Source: Falsirhodobacter sp. 20TX0035
Lineage (GTDB): Bacteria > Pseudomonadota > Alphaproteobacteria > Rhodobacterales > Rhodobacteraceae
Direction of reading: 5' to 3'
Assembly (NCBI RefSeq): GCF_028307215.1
Contig: NZ_JAQMHV010000015.1
Location: 1 to 62,504 of the forward strand
Length of the DNA: 62,504 nt
Below the pieces are notes generated by a model. It ran no database searches, had not been told where the DNA came from, and was given only the letters and a program-made list of their open reading frames with translations. The position numbers and the translations under genes were made by a program. Positions 44,430 to 54,046 of this stretch are shown one piece after another. Every line of letters starts with the position of its first letter. The first letter of the stretch is position 1.

Positions 44430-44514
44430 GGGGGCGTCCTGTCCTGATTCCCGCGCATCATAGCGGCGGGGCCGTCAGGAAAAACCCCGGCGCGATGCGC
44501 CGGGGCCGGGTCGG

Positions 44515-44676
44515 TCAGTAGTTCGCCGGCGGATCGCTGGCGGGGAAGGATTCGTCGGACTCCTCATCCTCCTTCTTCCACTCCTTCGGCGGGTCCTTCA
44601 TGTTTTCCGTGCCGGCCGGACGCACATCGTCGCCCTGCTCTTGCCCCGGCACCTTTTCCTTGTCCGTGTCGGCCAT
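44515..44676 (-). CDS. Small acidic conserved hypothetical protein
   Basis: The product is 53 aa, highly charged and Glu/Asp/Lys-rich. It ends DESFPASDPPANY, a C-terminal motif I recognise from many short alphaproteobacterial proteins of unknown function. GGAGG lies five bases before the ATG at 44676. It is probably intrinsically disordered. The stop is followed by a GC-rich hairpin (around 44480-44508), a likely terminator. Confidence 0.7.
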   Translation of the reverse strand: MADTDKEKVPGQEQGDDVRPAGTENMKDPPKEWKKEDEESDESFPASDPPANY

Positions 44677-44731
44677 GGAAACCTCCTTCTCCATTACCCC
44701 GAACCAACACGCCGCCGTGGCCAAGGTTCCC

Positions 44732-45028
44732 TCAGCGCCGCCGCCGCGTTCCGCCCGGCACGCGGGACAGGAACCCCGGCGGGCGCTTTGCCACCCAGTC
44801 AACAAAGGCTGCGATGCGGGGATGGGTCAGCAGCGCCTCCACCGTGTTGTAGCGGCGGGCGAGTTCCGTTTCCGACAGCGCCGCATGCACCTCCTTGTGG
44901 CAGATGTGATGCAGCAGCACGGTCGGCCCCTTGGCGCCGCCCTTGGCGCGCGGGATCAGGTGGTGCAGGCTTTGCGGCACGTCGGACGGGATGGGCCGCC
45001 GGCACAGGGGACAGATCGGTTCGCTCAT
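44732..45028 (-). CDS. Small HNH endonuclease-domain protein
   Basis: The product is 98 aa. CPLCRRPIPSD and HHLIPRAKGG (the HNH His pair), then LHHICHKEVHAALSE, form a complete short HNH domain. The start at 45028 gives a clean N-terminus (MSEPICPLC); a longer reading to 45124 adds residues with no similarity. It lies between the small acidic protein and the FUSC exporter, which is divergent. This class is common as a stand-alone chromosomal gene, and its substrate is not known. Confidence 0.8.
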   Translation of the reverse strand: MSEPICPLCRRPIPSDVPQSLHHLIPRAKGGAKGPTVLLHHICHKEVHAALSETELARRYNTVEALLTHPRIAAFVDWVAKRPPGFLSRVPGGTRRRR

Positions 45029-45201
45029 GCCCCCGATATGGGGCGCGCGCGGCAGCGGACCAAGCGGGACGCGCCGCTCACTATCGCGTGCGGTGCCGCC
45101 GCGACCGCCTCCCCGCATTGTCATTCAGCGGCCGGGGGCCTATCACGAAAACGTCCCTTCTTCAGGTCGGGGCGCATTCCACAGGATGAAGGACACGGAA
45201 G

Positions 45202-47265
45202 ATGGCTGACGGGGGCGGCGTGGCGGCGCTATCGCGCATCACATGGCCGGGTCTGTCGCAGTATCAGGCCACCTACGCGCTGAAGGTGGCGCTGACGGTC
45301 GTGCTGACGCTGTTCGTGGCGTTTCTATTCGACCTGAACCACACCTACTGGGCCCTGATGACGGTGCCCCTGATCGTTCGCCCCGAAGCGGGAACCATGG
45401 TCTGGCGCAGCACGGCGCGGATGGCGGGAACCTTTGCCGGGGGGCTGGCGGGCTTTGCCATCGCGCTGTGCTTTGCACAATCCGCCCCGCAGGCGATCGG
45501 CGCCACCGCCGTTCTTCTGTTCCTTGTCGGCTACCTCACCCGGATGGAAAGCGGGATCGACGCCTATGGCTACGCGACCTGCGGCTTCACCGCGCTGGTC
45601 ATCGTGCTGGACGCGCAGGCCGACCCCACCCTGGCCTGGCCGCTGACGCTGGCGCGCCTGACCGAAACGATGATCCCCATCGTCTGCGGGTTCGTGGTGA
45701 TGCTGACCGTGTTCCCGCGCACCGTGTCCGACAACGCGGCCACGGCGATCCAGCGGGCGCGCGGGGCCGTGCGGGGGCTGTCGGATTCCGTCTTGGCCGA
45801 AGGGCCCCTGCCCTCGGCCGCCCCGGAAAAGGACGTCATCGGCGCCATCGGCATGGTGCACACGGAACTGCGCTCGCTCGTCTACGAACGGTCGCGCAAG
45901 GATTGGGGCCGGCCGTGGATGGCCAACGTCGCGCATGAACTCGATCGCGTGTCGGTGTCGCTGACGGCGGTGCGCTTTGCCAGCGAGCACGCGCCGGACG
46001 GCGTCTTCGACCTGGACCGGGTGCAGGCCACACGTGCGCAGTTGCGCGATCTGGCCGGCCGCATCCTGTCAGACGATGACGACGCCCCCACCCTTCTGGA
46101 CATGGGGGACGAGGTGGAGGCGCTGGCCGACCGCATCCATAACCGTGCGATGGAGGACACCAGCGATCTGCCCGTGGCCGTGCTGGAACAGGCGCTGGCC
46201 GACCTTGCCGGCCGGCTTGCCGCGCTGGCCCGCGCCACAGCCTTCCTGAAGGACGCAAACCTGGCGCAGCAGCGCCGCCCGAACGCCCCGCGCCATACCC
46301 CGTCCTCGCGCCGCTACCGCGATCATCTCGCGGCGGTGCAGTTCGGCCTGCGCCCGGCCATCATGCTGGTCGTCGTCTCCACCCTCTGGCTTTCCACGGG
46401 GTGGAACGGGGGGAACTCCCTCGCCATGATCGTCGCGGCGCTGTCGCTGCTGCTGCCCACCATCGTGCCGCGCCCGGTGAGGGTCATGGCGGGCAAGGCG
46501 CTGGCGTTGGGGCTGTTCGCGGGCCTTTGCATTGCCGCCGGGCTGATGACCGCGCTGACGCATGTAGAAGGGTTTCCGGCGCTCGCGATCCTGATGGGCA
46601 CCACCGTCTTCGTGATCTTCTACCTGTGCGGTGCGATCCAGCTTCTGCCGCTGGCGATCGGCAGCATGATCATGATCTCCATCGGGTTGCAGCCCTCGAA
46701 CACCCCGAACTTCCACCCGGCCACCCTGTTCAACGTGGCCGCCACCATGGCGCTGCTGCCGCCCGCATTCATTGTCGCGATCACGGTGGTGTTTCCCGAA
46801 AACCACGCTTGGCTGTCGCGGCACCTGCGGCGCGGCACGACCCGGCTTTTGCGGCGGACCGCGGCCGAACGGCGCCACATGCCGCGCTTTGCCTTCTTTG
46901 ACGAGATCATCGACATGTTCACCGACTACGCCTCCGGCCTCAGCGCGGAAAAGCCGGAGGATGCCCGGCTGATCCGCCGGACCCGCGCCGCGCTTGTGGC
47001 GGGGCTGGCCTGCGACCGCCTGCGCAATTCGGCGCAAAGGCTGCCGCCCGCCACGGCGGCATTGATCCCGGGGATGCGCGCGGCGCTGCGCGACGCCGTG
47101 TCCGGCCGCACGCCCGACATGACCCCCTTCGACCGCCTGCGCGACGCAGCCCGCCACGATGCCGACCGGCCGACCCGCATCTGCCTTCTGGAAGCCGAAA
47201 CGTTGCGCCCGCTGATCGAAAGCGGCATCCTGTCCCCCGTCCCCCAACCCTCCGGTGCCGCATGA
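45202..47265 (+). CDS. FUSC-family aromatic acid/fusaric acid exporter (AaeB-like)
   Basis: The product is 687 aa. Two halves each carry about five to six spans: first FLFDLNHTYWALMTVPLIVRPEAGTM, then VSTLWLSTGWNGGNSLAMIVAALSLLLPT. They are separated by long cytosolic helical segments, as in AaeB/MdtO. With DUF1656 and HlyD genes just downstream it forms the three-gene efflux set for p-hydroxybenzoic or other aromatic acids. It overlaps the DUF1656 gene by four bases (ATGA). An unusual GGAAG ribosome site is upstream. Confidence 0.9.
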   Translation: MADGGGVAALSRITWPGLSQYQATYALKVALTVVLTLFVAFLFDLNHTYWALMTVPLIVRPEAGTMVWRSTARMAGTFAGGLAGFAIALCFAQSAPQAIGATAVLLFLVGYLTRMESGIDAYGYATCGFTALVIVLDAQADPTLAWPLTLARLTETMIPIVCGFVVMLTVFPRTVSDNAATAIQRARGAVRGLSDSVLAEGPLPSAAPEKDVIGAIGMVHTELRSLVYERSRKDWGRPWMANVAHELDRVSVSLTAVRFASEHAPDGVFDLDRVQATRAQLRDLAGRILSDDDDAPTLLDMGDEVEALADRIHNRAMEDTSDLPVAVLEQALADLAGRLAALARATAFLKDANLAQQRRPNAPRHTPSSRRYRDHLAAVQFGLRPAIMLVVVSTLWLSTGWNGGNSLAMIVAALSLLLPTIVPRPVRVMAGKALALGLFAGLCIAAGLMTALTHVEGFPALAILMGTTVFVIFYLCGAIQLLPLAIGSMIMISIGLQPSNTPNFHPATLFNVAATMALLPPAFIVAITVVFPENHAWLSRHLRRGTTRLLRRTAAERRHMPRFAFFDEIIDMFTDYASGLSAEKPEDARLIRRTRAALVAGLACDRLRNSAQRLPPATAALIPGMRAALRDAVSGRTPDMTPFDRLRDAARHDADRPTRICLLEAETLRPLIESGILSPVPQPSGAA

Positions 47266-47465
47266 GATCCGAGATCGCCATCCTTGGCCTTTACGTTCCC
47301 GGCCTGCTGATCTGCGCCGTCATCGCCTCCGTCCTGTGGTTCGTGATCGACGGGCTGATGCTGCGGGTGGCGGGGTGGACCTGGTTCTGGCATCCCCCGC
47401 TGGCGCGGCTTGCGCTGTATTTCGTCCTTCTCGGCCTTGTCGTCGCGCTTATCCCGGAATTCTGA
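47262..47465 (+). CDS. DUF1656 small membrane protein (AaeX-like)
   Basis: The product is 67 aa with two spans (IAILGLYVPGLLICAVIASVLWFVI and ALYFVLLGLVVALI). This is the usual small middle gene of FUSC/HlyD efflux operons, of unknown molecular function. It overlaps the FUSC stop by four bases and is two bases from the HlyD ATG. Confidence 0.9.
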   Translation: MRSEIAILGLYVPGLLICAVIASVLWFVIDGLMLRVAGWTWFWHPPLARLALYFVLLGLVVALIPEF

Positions 47466-47466
47466 G

Positions 47467-48342
47467 ATGATCCTGATCCGCCTTATCCTCACCACCCTGA
47501 TCGCCATCGCCGCCGCGTTCGGCGGGATCTATGTCTGGAACCAGGTCTTCCGCGATCCGTGGACGCGCGACGCCCATATCCGCGCCGACCTGATCCAGAT
47601 CGCCCCCCTCGTCTCCGGCGCGGTGGTGGAGGTGGAGGTGACCAACAACGCGAACGTGGCGGCGGGCGACCTGCTGATGAAGATCGACCCCAAGAACTAC
47701 GAACTCGCCCTCAGCCAGGCCGAGGCGAGCCTGGCAAGCGCCCGCGCCAACGCCGAAAACAGCCGCCAGCAGGCCGACCGGCTGTTGCAGCAGCAGGAAC
47801 AAAGCCCCCGCTCCGTGGCGGAGGTGGAACTGCGGTCTTCCGTCCTTTCGGCCGATGCGGCGGACGCGCAGGTGCGTTCGGCCGAGGCGGCGCTGGACCG
47901 CGCGCGGCTGGACCTGACCCGGACCGAGGTGCGGGCCCCGCGCGACGGGCAGATCACCAACCTGACGGCCAATGTCGGCGATTACGCCGCAGCCGGCGCC
48001 AACGCCATGGTGCTGGTGGCCGAAGACAGCTTCCGTGTCGATGCCTTCTTCATGGAAACGCAGATCCAACACATCCGCGCGGGCGATCCGGTGCGCGTGC
48101 ATCTCATGGCCTCGGGGTATGAAATGCCGGGCCGCGTTCTCGGCATCTCCTCGGGCATCTCCTATGCCGAGGACATGTCGCAGTCGCTGCTGCAGGCGCC
48201 CACCCCGTCCTTCCAGTGGATCCGGCTGGCCCAGCGCATCCCGGTGGAGATCGCGCTGGACCGCATCCCTGACGGGCACCTTCTGGCCAATGGAATGACA
48301 GCCAGCGTCACCGTCGATGCCTCCGGCGCGGGCGAACGCTGA
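47467..48342 (+). CDS. HlyD-family membrane fusion protein (AaeA-like)
   Basis: The product is 291 aa. One N-terminal span (LILTTLIAIAAAFGGIYVW) is followed by a lipoyl-like half-motif RADLIQIAPLVSGAVVEVEV, a helical hairpin (~90-140), and TEVRAPRDGQITNLTANVGDY. It should link the FUSC pump to an outer-membrane channel. GAG precedes the ATG at 47467, two bases after the DUF1656 stop. The family is typically ~300 aa, so this looks full length. Confidence 0.9.
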   Translation: MILIRLILTTLIAIAAAFGGIYVWNQVFRDPWTRDAHIRADLIQIAPLVSGAVVEVEVTNNANVAAGDLLMKIDPKNYELALSQAEASLASARANAENSRQQADRLLQQQEQSPRSVAEVELRSSVLSADAADAQVRSAEAALDRARLDLTRTEVRAPRDGQITNLTANVGDYAAAGANAMVLVAEDSFRVDAFFMETQIQHIRAGDPVRVHLMASGYEMPGRVLGISSGISYAEDMSQSLLQAPTPSFQWIRLAQRIPVEIALDRIPDGHLLANGMTASVTVDASGAGER

Positions 48343-48411
48343 CCCTGTCCGTTCCGCTTCATCTTGGCGGCGTTTGCTGATAGACGCCGCCCCGAAACCA
48401 AGGAGCACGCC

Positions 48412-49101
48412 ATGCCCGTCCATCCCCCGATCAAGATCGCCCCCTCCATCCTGGCCGCCGATTTCGCCGATTTCGGTGCCGAATGCCGCGCGATCGAGGC
48501 GCAGGGCGCGGACTGGGTGCATGTGGACGTGATGGATGGCCACTTCGTGCCGAACCTGACCTTCGGGCCGGCGATGTGCGCCGCGATCCGCCCGCACATC
48601 AAGGGCGTGATGGACGTCCACCTGATGATCGCGCCGGTGGACCCGTATATCGAGGCGTTCGCCGCCGCGGGGGCCGACATCATCACCGCCCATCTGGAAG
48701 CCGGGCCGCACATCCACCGCACGCTTCAGGCGATCCGCGGCGTGGGCTGCAAGGCGGGCGTCGCCCTGAACCCCGGCACGGGGATCGAGGCGGTGGCCCA
48801 TCTTCTGGACATGATCGACCTGATCTGCGTGATGACGGTGAATCCCGGCTTCGGCGGGCAGAAGTTCATCCATTCGCAGGTGGACAAGACGCGGGCGCTG
48901 CGGGCCATGATCGGCGACCGCCCCATTCACATCGAGATCGACGGCGGCGTGACGGTGGAGACCGCGCCGCTGGTCGCCGCCGCCGGGGCCGATGTGCTGG
49001 TGGCAGGATCGGCCGTGTTCAAGGGCGGCTCGGCCCGCGAACCGGCGGCTTACGGCGACAACATCCGCGCCATTCGCGCCGCGGCCGAGGCCGCCCGCTG
49101 A
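48412..49101 (+). CDS. rpe: Ribulose-phosphate 3-epimerase
   Basis: The product is 229 aa. Diagnostic TIM-barrel segments are IKIAPSILAADFA, HVDVMDGHFVPNLTFGP (metal-binding His/Asp), CVMTVNPGFGGQKF and EIDGGV. It interconverts ribulose-5-P and xylulose-5-P in the pentose phosphate or Calvin pathway. AAGGAG lies eight bases before the ATG at 48412; an in-frame start at 48364 adds non-homologous residues. It precedes ccmI by 28 bases. Confidence 0.95.
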   Translation: MPVHPPIKIAPSILAADFADFGAECRAIEAQGADWVHVDVMDGHFVPNLTFGPAMCAAIRPHIKGVMDVHLMIAPVDPYIEAFAAAGADIITAHLEAGPHIHRTLQAIRGVGCKAGVALNPGTGIEAVAHLLDMIDLICVMTVNPGFGGQKFIHSQVDKTRALRAMIGDRPIHIEIDGGVTVETAPLVAAAGADVLVAGSAVFKGGSAREPAAYGDNIRAIRAAAEAAR

Positions 49102-49129
49102 CCGGCGGCCGGGCCGGGAAAGGAACGTG

Positions 49130-50320
49130 ATGGACAACTGGATCTTCTGGGCGGTGGCGGGGTGCCTGTCGGTCGCGGTGGTGGCCCTTCTGGCGCGGTC
49201 GCTGTTCGTCGCGGGCGCGGCCGCCCCCTCGCCCAACGTGCGCATCTACCGCGACCAGTTGGAGGAGGTGGACCGCGACCTTGCCCGCGGCACCATGGCC
49301 CCGGATGAGGCGGACCGCGCGCGGCTGGAAGTCTCCCGCCGGCTTTTGGAAGCGGATCGTCGGACCGTTCGCGCCACGGGGCGCGGCAGCGTGGTGGCGG
49401 GGGCCCTGCTGGTGATCCTGACGGCGGCGGGCGTGGGGCTTCTGTATCTGCGTCTGGGCGCGCCAGGCTATCCGGACCTGCCCCACGCCGTGCGCCTTGC
49501 GGCGCTGGAGGCGGCACGAAGCGCCCGCCCGACGCAGGCCGAAGCCGAACGTCAGGCCCCGCCCGTGCAGGCGGAAACACCCGATCCCAAGTTCGCCGCC
49601 CTTGTGGGGCAGTTACGTGCTGCGGTGCAGCGCAATCCGCAGGATCTGCGCGGCCAGCAGCTTCTGGCCCGAAATGAAGCGGCCTTGGGCAACTTCCCCG
49701 CCGCGGTGGAGGCGCAGCGTCAGGTGCTGGCCCTGAAAGCCGAACCTTCGGCCGCCGATCACGCGGCGCTGGCCGAACTCATGATCTACGCCGCCGGGGG
49801 ATATGTCTCGCCCGAGGCGGAGGCCGTGCTGACACAATCCCTGCGGCGCGATCCGAAGCAGCCCTTGGCGCTGTATCTGTCGGGCGTGACGATGGCGCAG
49901 GGCGGACGGGACGATCTGGCCTTCCGCGACTGGACCCGTGCGCTGGACGTCGCCGCCCCGGACGCCCCCTGGCGCGCGACCGTGCTGGCGGCGATGCCGG
50001 AGATTGCGGCCCGCGCCGGCGAGCGCTGGACACCGCCCGAAGCCCTGCCCGGCCCCGATGCGGGCGGCGTTGCGGCCCTGCAGGCCCTTCCCGAAGCCGA
50101 CCGCAACGCGGCCATCGCGGGGATGGTCGACGGCCTTGCGACGCGCCTGAAAACCACCGGCGGCAGCGCCGCCGAATGGGCGCGCCTGATCAACGCCTAC
50201 AACGTGCTGGGCCGGGCGGACGAGGCGCAGACCGCCGCTGCCAAGGCCGCCCCCCTCTTCACCGGGGAGGAGCGCGCGGTGATCGAGCGCGCCGCCCGCA
50301 GCGCCGGAGCCGCCCCATGA
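49130..50320 (+). CDS. ccmI: Cytochrome c biogenesis protein CcmI
   Basis: The product is 396 aa. Two N-terminal spans ([23 protein letters not shown] and [19 protein letters not shown]) flank a cytosolic [19 protein letters not shown] leucine-zipper-like loop. A periplasmic TPR-rich domain (~130-396) follows, which holds apocytochrome c for heme attachment. It lies between rpe and ruvX, away from other ccm genes, as in some alphaproteobacteria. AGGA precedes the ATG, and the ruvX start overlaps its stop (ATGA). Confidence 0.9.
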   Translation: MDNWIFWAVAGCLSVAVVALLARSLFVAGAAAPSPNVRIYRDQLEEVDRDLARGTMAPDEADRARLEVSRRLLEADRRTVRATGRGSVVAGALLVILTAAGVGLLYLRLGAPGYPDLPHAVRLAALEAARSARPTQAEAERQAPPVQAETPDPKFAALVGQLRAAVQRNPQDLRGQQLLARNEAALGNFPAAVEAQRQVLALKAEPSAADHAALAELMIYAAGGYVSPEAEAVLTQSLRRDPKQPLALYLSGVTMAQGGRDDLAFRDWTRALDVAAPDAPWRATVLAAMPEIAARAGERWTPPEALPGPDAGGVAALQALPEADRNAAIAGMVDGLATRLKTTGGSAAEWARLINAYNVLGRADEAQTAAAKAAPLFTGEERAVIERAARSAGAAP

Positions 50321-50769
50321 TCGAAGATTTCGCACGTGCCCTGCCCCCTTACGGCGCCATCGCCGGGCTGGATCTGGGCGACAAGACCATCGGGGTGGCC
50401 CTGTCCGACACGCTGCGCGGCGTGGCCACTCCGGTCCAGACGATCCGCCGCGTGAAGTTCACCCTGGACGCCGAGGCGCTGCTGACCCTTCTGAAGGGGC
50501 GGCAGGTCGTGGGGATCGTTTTCGGCCTGCCCCTGAACATGGACGGAAGCGAAGGGCCCCGCGTTCAGAAGACACACGCCTTCGCCCGCAACCTGTCCCG
50601 CCTGACCGACCTGCCGATGACCTTCTGGGACGAACGCCTGTCCACCGTCGCCGCCGAACGCGCGCTGCTGGAGGCGGACATGTCGCGCCGCAAGCGGGCC
50701 GAGGTGATCGACCATGTCGCCGCCGCCTATATCCTGCAAGGCGCGCTGGACCGGCTGCGGCACCTTTAG
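50317..50769 (+). CDS. ruvX: RuvX/YqgF putative Holliday junction resolvase
   Basis: The product is 150 aa. The RNase H-fold motifs are [16 protein letters not shown] (first catalytic Asp), [31 protein letters not shown] and [10 protein letters not shown] (last Asp). This essential family resolves recombination intermediates or matures pre-16S rRNA. The start is coupled to ccmI by ATGA, and its TAG stop overlaps the convergent dusA stop within TTAG. Confidence 0.93.
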   Translation: MIEDFARALPPYGAIAGLDLGDKTIGVALSDTLRGVATPVQTIRRVKFTLDAEALLTLLKGRQVVGIVFGLPLNMDGSEGPRVQKTHAFARNLSRLTDLPMTFWDERLSTVAAERALLEADMSRRKRAEVIDHVAAAYILQGALDRLRHL

Positions 50770-51761
50770 GCCGCTTCGCGCATCTGCTCCTGCGCCTGAT
50801 CCAGCAGTTCCACCCCCACGCCGGGACGGGTCGAATGTTCGGACAGCGTCCGCCGCCACGCCCGCGCGCCCGGCTGTCCGGCGAACAGCCCAAGCATGTG
50901 CCGGGTGATCTGGTTCAGGCGCCCGCCTTCGGCCAGATGCGCCTCGATGTAAGGGCGCATGGAGGCGAGGACGGCAAAGGGATCGGGCGCGAAATCCTCG
51001 CCCCACAGGGCGTCGGCGCCGGACAGAACCTCCATCGGTTCGTGATAGGCGGCACGGCCGACCATGACGCCGTCCAGACCCTGTGCCAGCAAGGCCTTCA
51101 CCTGCGCCAGATCCTTCACCCCGCCGTTCAGCGCGATGGACAGGTCGGGGAACGCCGCCTTCATCCGCAGCACGAGGTCGTAGTCCAGGGGCGGAACCTC
51201 CCGGTTCTCCTTCGGGGACAGTCCTTGCAGCCACGCCTTGCGCGCGTGGATGGTCACGGAGCGCACGCCCGCCTCCTGCACCCGGGACAGGAACTCAGGC
51301 AGCACGACCTCCGGATCCTGATCGTCCACGCCGATCCGGCATTTGACGGTGACCGGCACCTCCGCCACGGCGATCATGGCGCGCAGGGCGCGGGCGACCA
51401 GACCCGGATCCTTCATCAGCACCGCGCCAAAGCATCCCGACTGAACCCGATCCGAGGGGCAGCCGACGTTCAGGTTGACCTCGTCATACCCGAAGGGCGC
51501 CGCGTGCCGCACGGCGTGCGCCAGGGTTTCCGGGTCTGACCCGCCCAGTTGCAGCGCCACAGGATGTTCAGTGGCATGGTGACGCAGAAGCCGGTCGCGC
51601 GGGCCGTGGATGATGGCCCGGTCCACCACCATCTCAGTATACAGCATCGCCCGTCGCGACATCTGCCGGTGAAAGAACCGGCAGTGACGGTCCGTCCAAT
51701 CGATCATCGGTGCAACGGCCAGCTTCGGCATCGTGTAGGACTGGGTTTTGTCAACGCTCAT
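50766..51761 (-). CDS. dusA: tRNA-dihydrouridine synthase A
   Basis: The product is 331 aa. The FMN TIM barrel begins [20 protein letters not shown], with [28 protein letters not shown] (catalytic Cys) and ALNGGV. It reduces uridine at positions 20/20a of tRNA. The 5' end is the known insertion target of a family of dusA-specific integrases, and an integrase gene starts 115 bases upstream. The first ~12 codons ([10 protein letters not shown]) may therefore be replaced or regenerated by the element; a TGTAGGACTG repeat lies within them. Confidence 0.95.
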   Translation of the reverse strand: MSVDKTQSYTMPKLAVAPMIDWTDRHCRFFHRQMSRRAMLYTEMVVDRAIIHGPRDRLLRHHATEHPVALQLGGSDPETLAHAVRHAAPFGYDEVNLNVGCPSDRVQSGCFGAVLMKDPGLVARALRAMIAVAEVPVTVKCRIGVDDQDPEVVLPEFLSRVQEAGVRSVTIHARKAWLQGLSPKENREVPPLDYDLVLRMKAAFPDLSIALNGGVKDLAQVKALLAQGLDGVMVGRAAYHEPMEVLSGADALWGEDFAPDPFAVLASMRPYIEAHLAEGGRLNQITRHMLGLFAGQPGARAWRRTLSEHSTRPGVGVELLDQAQEQMREAA

Positions 51762-51875
51762 TGGCCAGAAGCCCTTTCATAACACTGCCGACTTGTTCCC
51801 CTTTTTCCCCTGTTCAAACCCATTCGCGGAGGTGTAGTCCTACGAATGTAGGACTGTGAAAGGGCTTGTAGGACC
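51734..51875. repeat. Repeat cluster at the dusA/integrase junction, putative att and arm sites
   Basis: TGTAGGACTG occurs twice (51734-51743 inside the dusA 5' end, 51847-51856 upstream of the integrase). A third variant, TGTAGGACC, is at 51867-51875 and an inverted copy AGTCCTAC at 51836-51843. The pair 51836-51843/51848-51855 makes a perfect 8-bp palindrome with spacer gaat. AAGCCCTTTCA (51769-51779) is inverted as TGAAAGGGCTT (51857-51867). These features fit integrase core or arm sites and a regulatory operator. Confidence 0.65.
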
Positions 51876-52934
51876 GTGGGCACCATCAACAAGCGCAAGC
51901 GCGCGGACGGAAGTTTCGGCTATACAGCGCAGATCGTCATAAAGCGCGGAGGCGTCAAGGTCCACAGCGAGGCGCAGACCTTTGATCGTGAACCCGCCGC
52001 CCGCGCTTGGATGAAACGCCGTGAGGCTGAGATCACGAAAGATGGGTTTGGAAACCCCAAAGGCACCTTGTCCGAGGCGATCGACAAGTATGTGAAGGAG
52101 AGCCGGAAGGAGATCGGCCGCACCAAGGCTCAAGTGCTGCGCTCCATCAGCTCGCACGAGATCGGGGAAAAGCGCTGCGGTGACATCCGCAGTTCCGACA
52201 TCGTCAGCTTTGCCACCACTCTTTCGAAGACGGTGCAGCCCCAGACCGTGCTGAATTACCTAAGCCACCTGTCGGCGGTGTTTGCGATCGCGAAGCCAGC
52301 TTGGGGATATCCGTTGGACAAGACGGAGATGGACGCGGCCATGGCCGTCTGCAAACGGCTAGGGCTGACCACCAAGTCCAACCGCCGCACGCGTCGGCCG
52401 ACATTGGAGGAACTCGACAAGCTGCTTGCCCACTTCGAAGACCGCTCTCATCGACGTCGCGCCCTCCCTATGCATACTGTGGTCCTGTTCGCCTTGTTCT
52501 CCACACGGCGTCAGGAGGAGATCACGCGGATCCGGTGGGACGATTTCGCGGGAACACGTGTGCTTGTGCGCGACATGAAGAACCCGGGCGAGAAGAAGGG
52601 CAATGACATCTGGTGCGATGTCCCTCCCGAGGCCGCGGCTGTCATCGGCCGCATGCCCAAGACCCATGTTGAGATCTTCCCCTATTCCACCGACGCGATC
52701 AGCGCGGCCTTCACCCGCGCCTGCAAGCTGCTGGGGATCGAAGACCTGCGATTTCATGACCTGAGGCACGAGGGTGTCACTAGGCTGTTCGAGATGGGGT
52801 GGACGATACCGCATGTAGCAGCCGTTTCGGGTCATAGGAGCTGGCAGAGCCTACAGCGGTATACGCACGTGCAGCAAACCGGTGACCGCTATACTAAATG
52901 GCCGTGGACGCCGGCACTACAAGGGGACGTGTAG
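51876..52934 (+). CDS. int: Tyrosine recombinase, dusA-targeting phage integrase
   Basis: The product is 352 aa. An N-terminal arm-binding stretch (KKRKRADGSFGYTAQI-type AP2-like) is followed by a SAM-like core-binding region and the catalytic domain: Arg in FSTRRQEEITRIRW (~210), FHDLRHEG (~292, HxLR), GHRSW and the nucleophile Tyr in LQRYTHV (~328). It starts at GTG (51876), right behind repeats that look like attachment or arm sites. Integrases of this kind adjoin the 5' end of dusA in many proteobacterial prophages. A strong hairpin (52937-52957) follows. Confidence 0.93.
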   Translation: MGTINKRKRADGSFGYTAQIVIKRGGVKVHSEAQTFDREPAARAWMKRREAEITKDGFGNPKGTLSEAIDKYVKESRKEIGRTKAQVLRSISSHEIGEKRCGDIRSSDIVSFATTLSKTVQPQTVLNYLSHLSAVFAIAKPAWGYPLDKTEMDAAMAVCKRLGLTTKSNRRTRRPTLEELDKLLAHFEDRSHRRRALPMHTVVLFALFSTRRQEEITRIRWDDFAGTRVLVRDMKNPGEKKGNDIWCDVPPEAAAVIGRMPKTHVEIFPYSTDAISAAFTRACKLLGIEDLRFHDLRHEGVTRLFEMGWTIPHVAAVSGHRSWQSLQRYTHVQQTGDRYTKWPWTPALQGDV

Positions 52935-52936
52935 AG

Positions 52937-52957
52937 GGGGCGGGATGGTCCCGCCCC
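52937..52957 (+). terminator. Hairpin after the integrase gene
   Basis: A 9-bp perfect stem (GGGGCGGGA/TCCCGCCCC) with loop TGG starts three bases after the integrase stop. No T-tract follows. Confidence 0.6.
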
Positions 52958-52974
52958 GCACAGGAGAACAAGGG

Positions 52975-53061
52975 ATGAAAGTTCAACACATCGCCCTCGT
53001 TCTCCAGATCATCACGATGGTGGCGCTGGTGGCCGTTCAAATTGGTAGCCTAAAGGTGTGA
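52975..53061 (+). CDS. Phage micro-ORF with one membrane span
   Basis: The product is 28 aa: a short basic start (MKVQ) then a hydrophobic helix IALVLQIITMVALVAVQIG. AGGAG lies eight bases before the ATG. Such single-span peptides are common beside integrases. I see no known family, and it could be chance. Confidence 0.4.
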   Translation: MKVQHIALVLQIITMVALVAVQIGSLKV

Positions 53062-53086
53062 CCAAATAAGATCCGTGGAGAGTAAT

Positions 53087-54046
53087 ATGACGCTTTGGAC
53101 TGTAAGTGTGGCAAATATGGGTGCGCTATCCCAGTGTTCCGGGGTTGCAAAAATCTTAGACGAAGACTTCCAGAAGAAAATAGTCGTGCCGCGCCAAGGG
53201 CTAGCGAGGTTTTTTCAGAAGCCTGTGTTCAACTCGAATGAAGCCGCACCTGACATCATAGTTTCCTGTGGTTCTGAAGCAGAACCGCATGTGATCAAGA
53301 TGAAATTAGCCTATAGTGGCAGGCCAATTGCGGTTCATCTCCAGCACCCGAGGATCGACGGATATGATATGGTATTCGTATCTCGACATGACTGGAAGAC
53401 GGAATTTGAGGCGCGTCCCAACTACCACCAAATGGTAGGTGTCCCTCATAGATTTATACCTGAAATGTGGCAAGATCTGCGAGAGGCGGCCCGAGCCCGC
53501 TATGCCCCAAATAATGAGCAAGTGGCTGTTGTTCTCATCGGTGGCGCAAACGGCGCCTACGCATACGATCGGCAGAGCCTGACCACCATATTCGAGGCTA
53601 TCCAAAACCAAGTTCAGGCAGGGTGGACGGTACTGCTTTCTGTGTCACGAAGGACGAATAGCGACATAAGAGCCTCCTTTAGAACTCTCCAGTCAGATAG
53701 GGTTATCATCTGGGAAGGTGAGGGTCATAACCCCTACGTGGAATATCTTGCTGCCGCTGATGCATTTTTGATTGCAAAAGACTCGGTCACTATGCCTTCT
53801 GAGGCGCTCTCGACAGGTAAGCCCGTCTATTCTCTAGATTTGAGCAAGGTGCCAGGGCGGAAACTACAAAAGTTCGAGCGGTTCCACACCGACATGCAAG
53901 AGACGCTCCGGTTGACGCGCCCTTATCTGGGTTCACTGGAACACTATGATTACACGGTGCCAAACGAAGCGAAACGCATTGCATCTCTTGTCCGGTCGAA
54001 CTCTCTACATCAGGCTAAATCTAGCTTTCTCTTCAGTAGAAGATGA
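53087..54046 (+). CDS. ELM1-family (mitochondrial fission ELM1-like) putative glycan-related protein, prophage cargo
   Basis: The product is 319 aa. It has the bacterial ELM1/PF06258 pattern: PDIIVSCGSEAEPHVIKMK, AVHLQHPRIDGYDMVFVSRHD and VVLIGGANGAYAYD, with SVTMPSEALSTGKPVYSLDL in the donor-like half. The fold resembles GT-B glycosyltransferases, and bacterial members sit near surface-glycan genes. The base composition is clearly lower in GC than the flanks, with many A/T-ending codons, which signals transfer. GGAG lies six bases before the ATG at 53087. It is convergent with, and overlaps by 14 bases, a GT8 gene. Confidence 0.75.
   Translation: MTLWTVSVANMGALSQCSGVAKILDEDFQKKIVVPRQGLARFFQKPVFNSNEAAPDIIVSCGSEAEPHVIKMKLAYSGRPIAVHLQHPRIDGYDMVFVSRHDWKTEFEARPNYHQMVGVPHRFIPEMWQDLREAARARYAPNNEQVAVVLIGGANGAYAYDRQSLTTIFEAIQNQVQAGWTVLLSVSRRTNSDIRASFRTLQSDRVIIWEGEGHNPYVEYLAAADAFLIAKDSVTMPSEALSTGKPVYSLDLSKVPGRKLQKFERFHTDMQETLRLTRPYLGSLEHYDYTVPNEAKRIASLVRSNSLHQAKSSFLFSRR

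Noticed and set aside
47449-49245. 598-codon minus-strand ORF across hlyD and rpe
   Set aside because: Shadow of two genes with unmistakable motifs on the plus strand.
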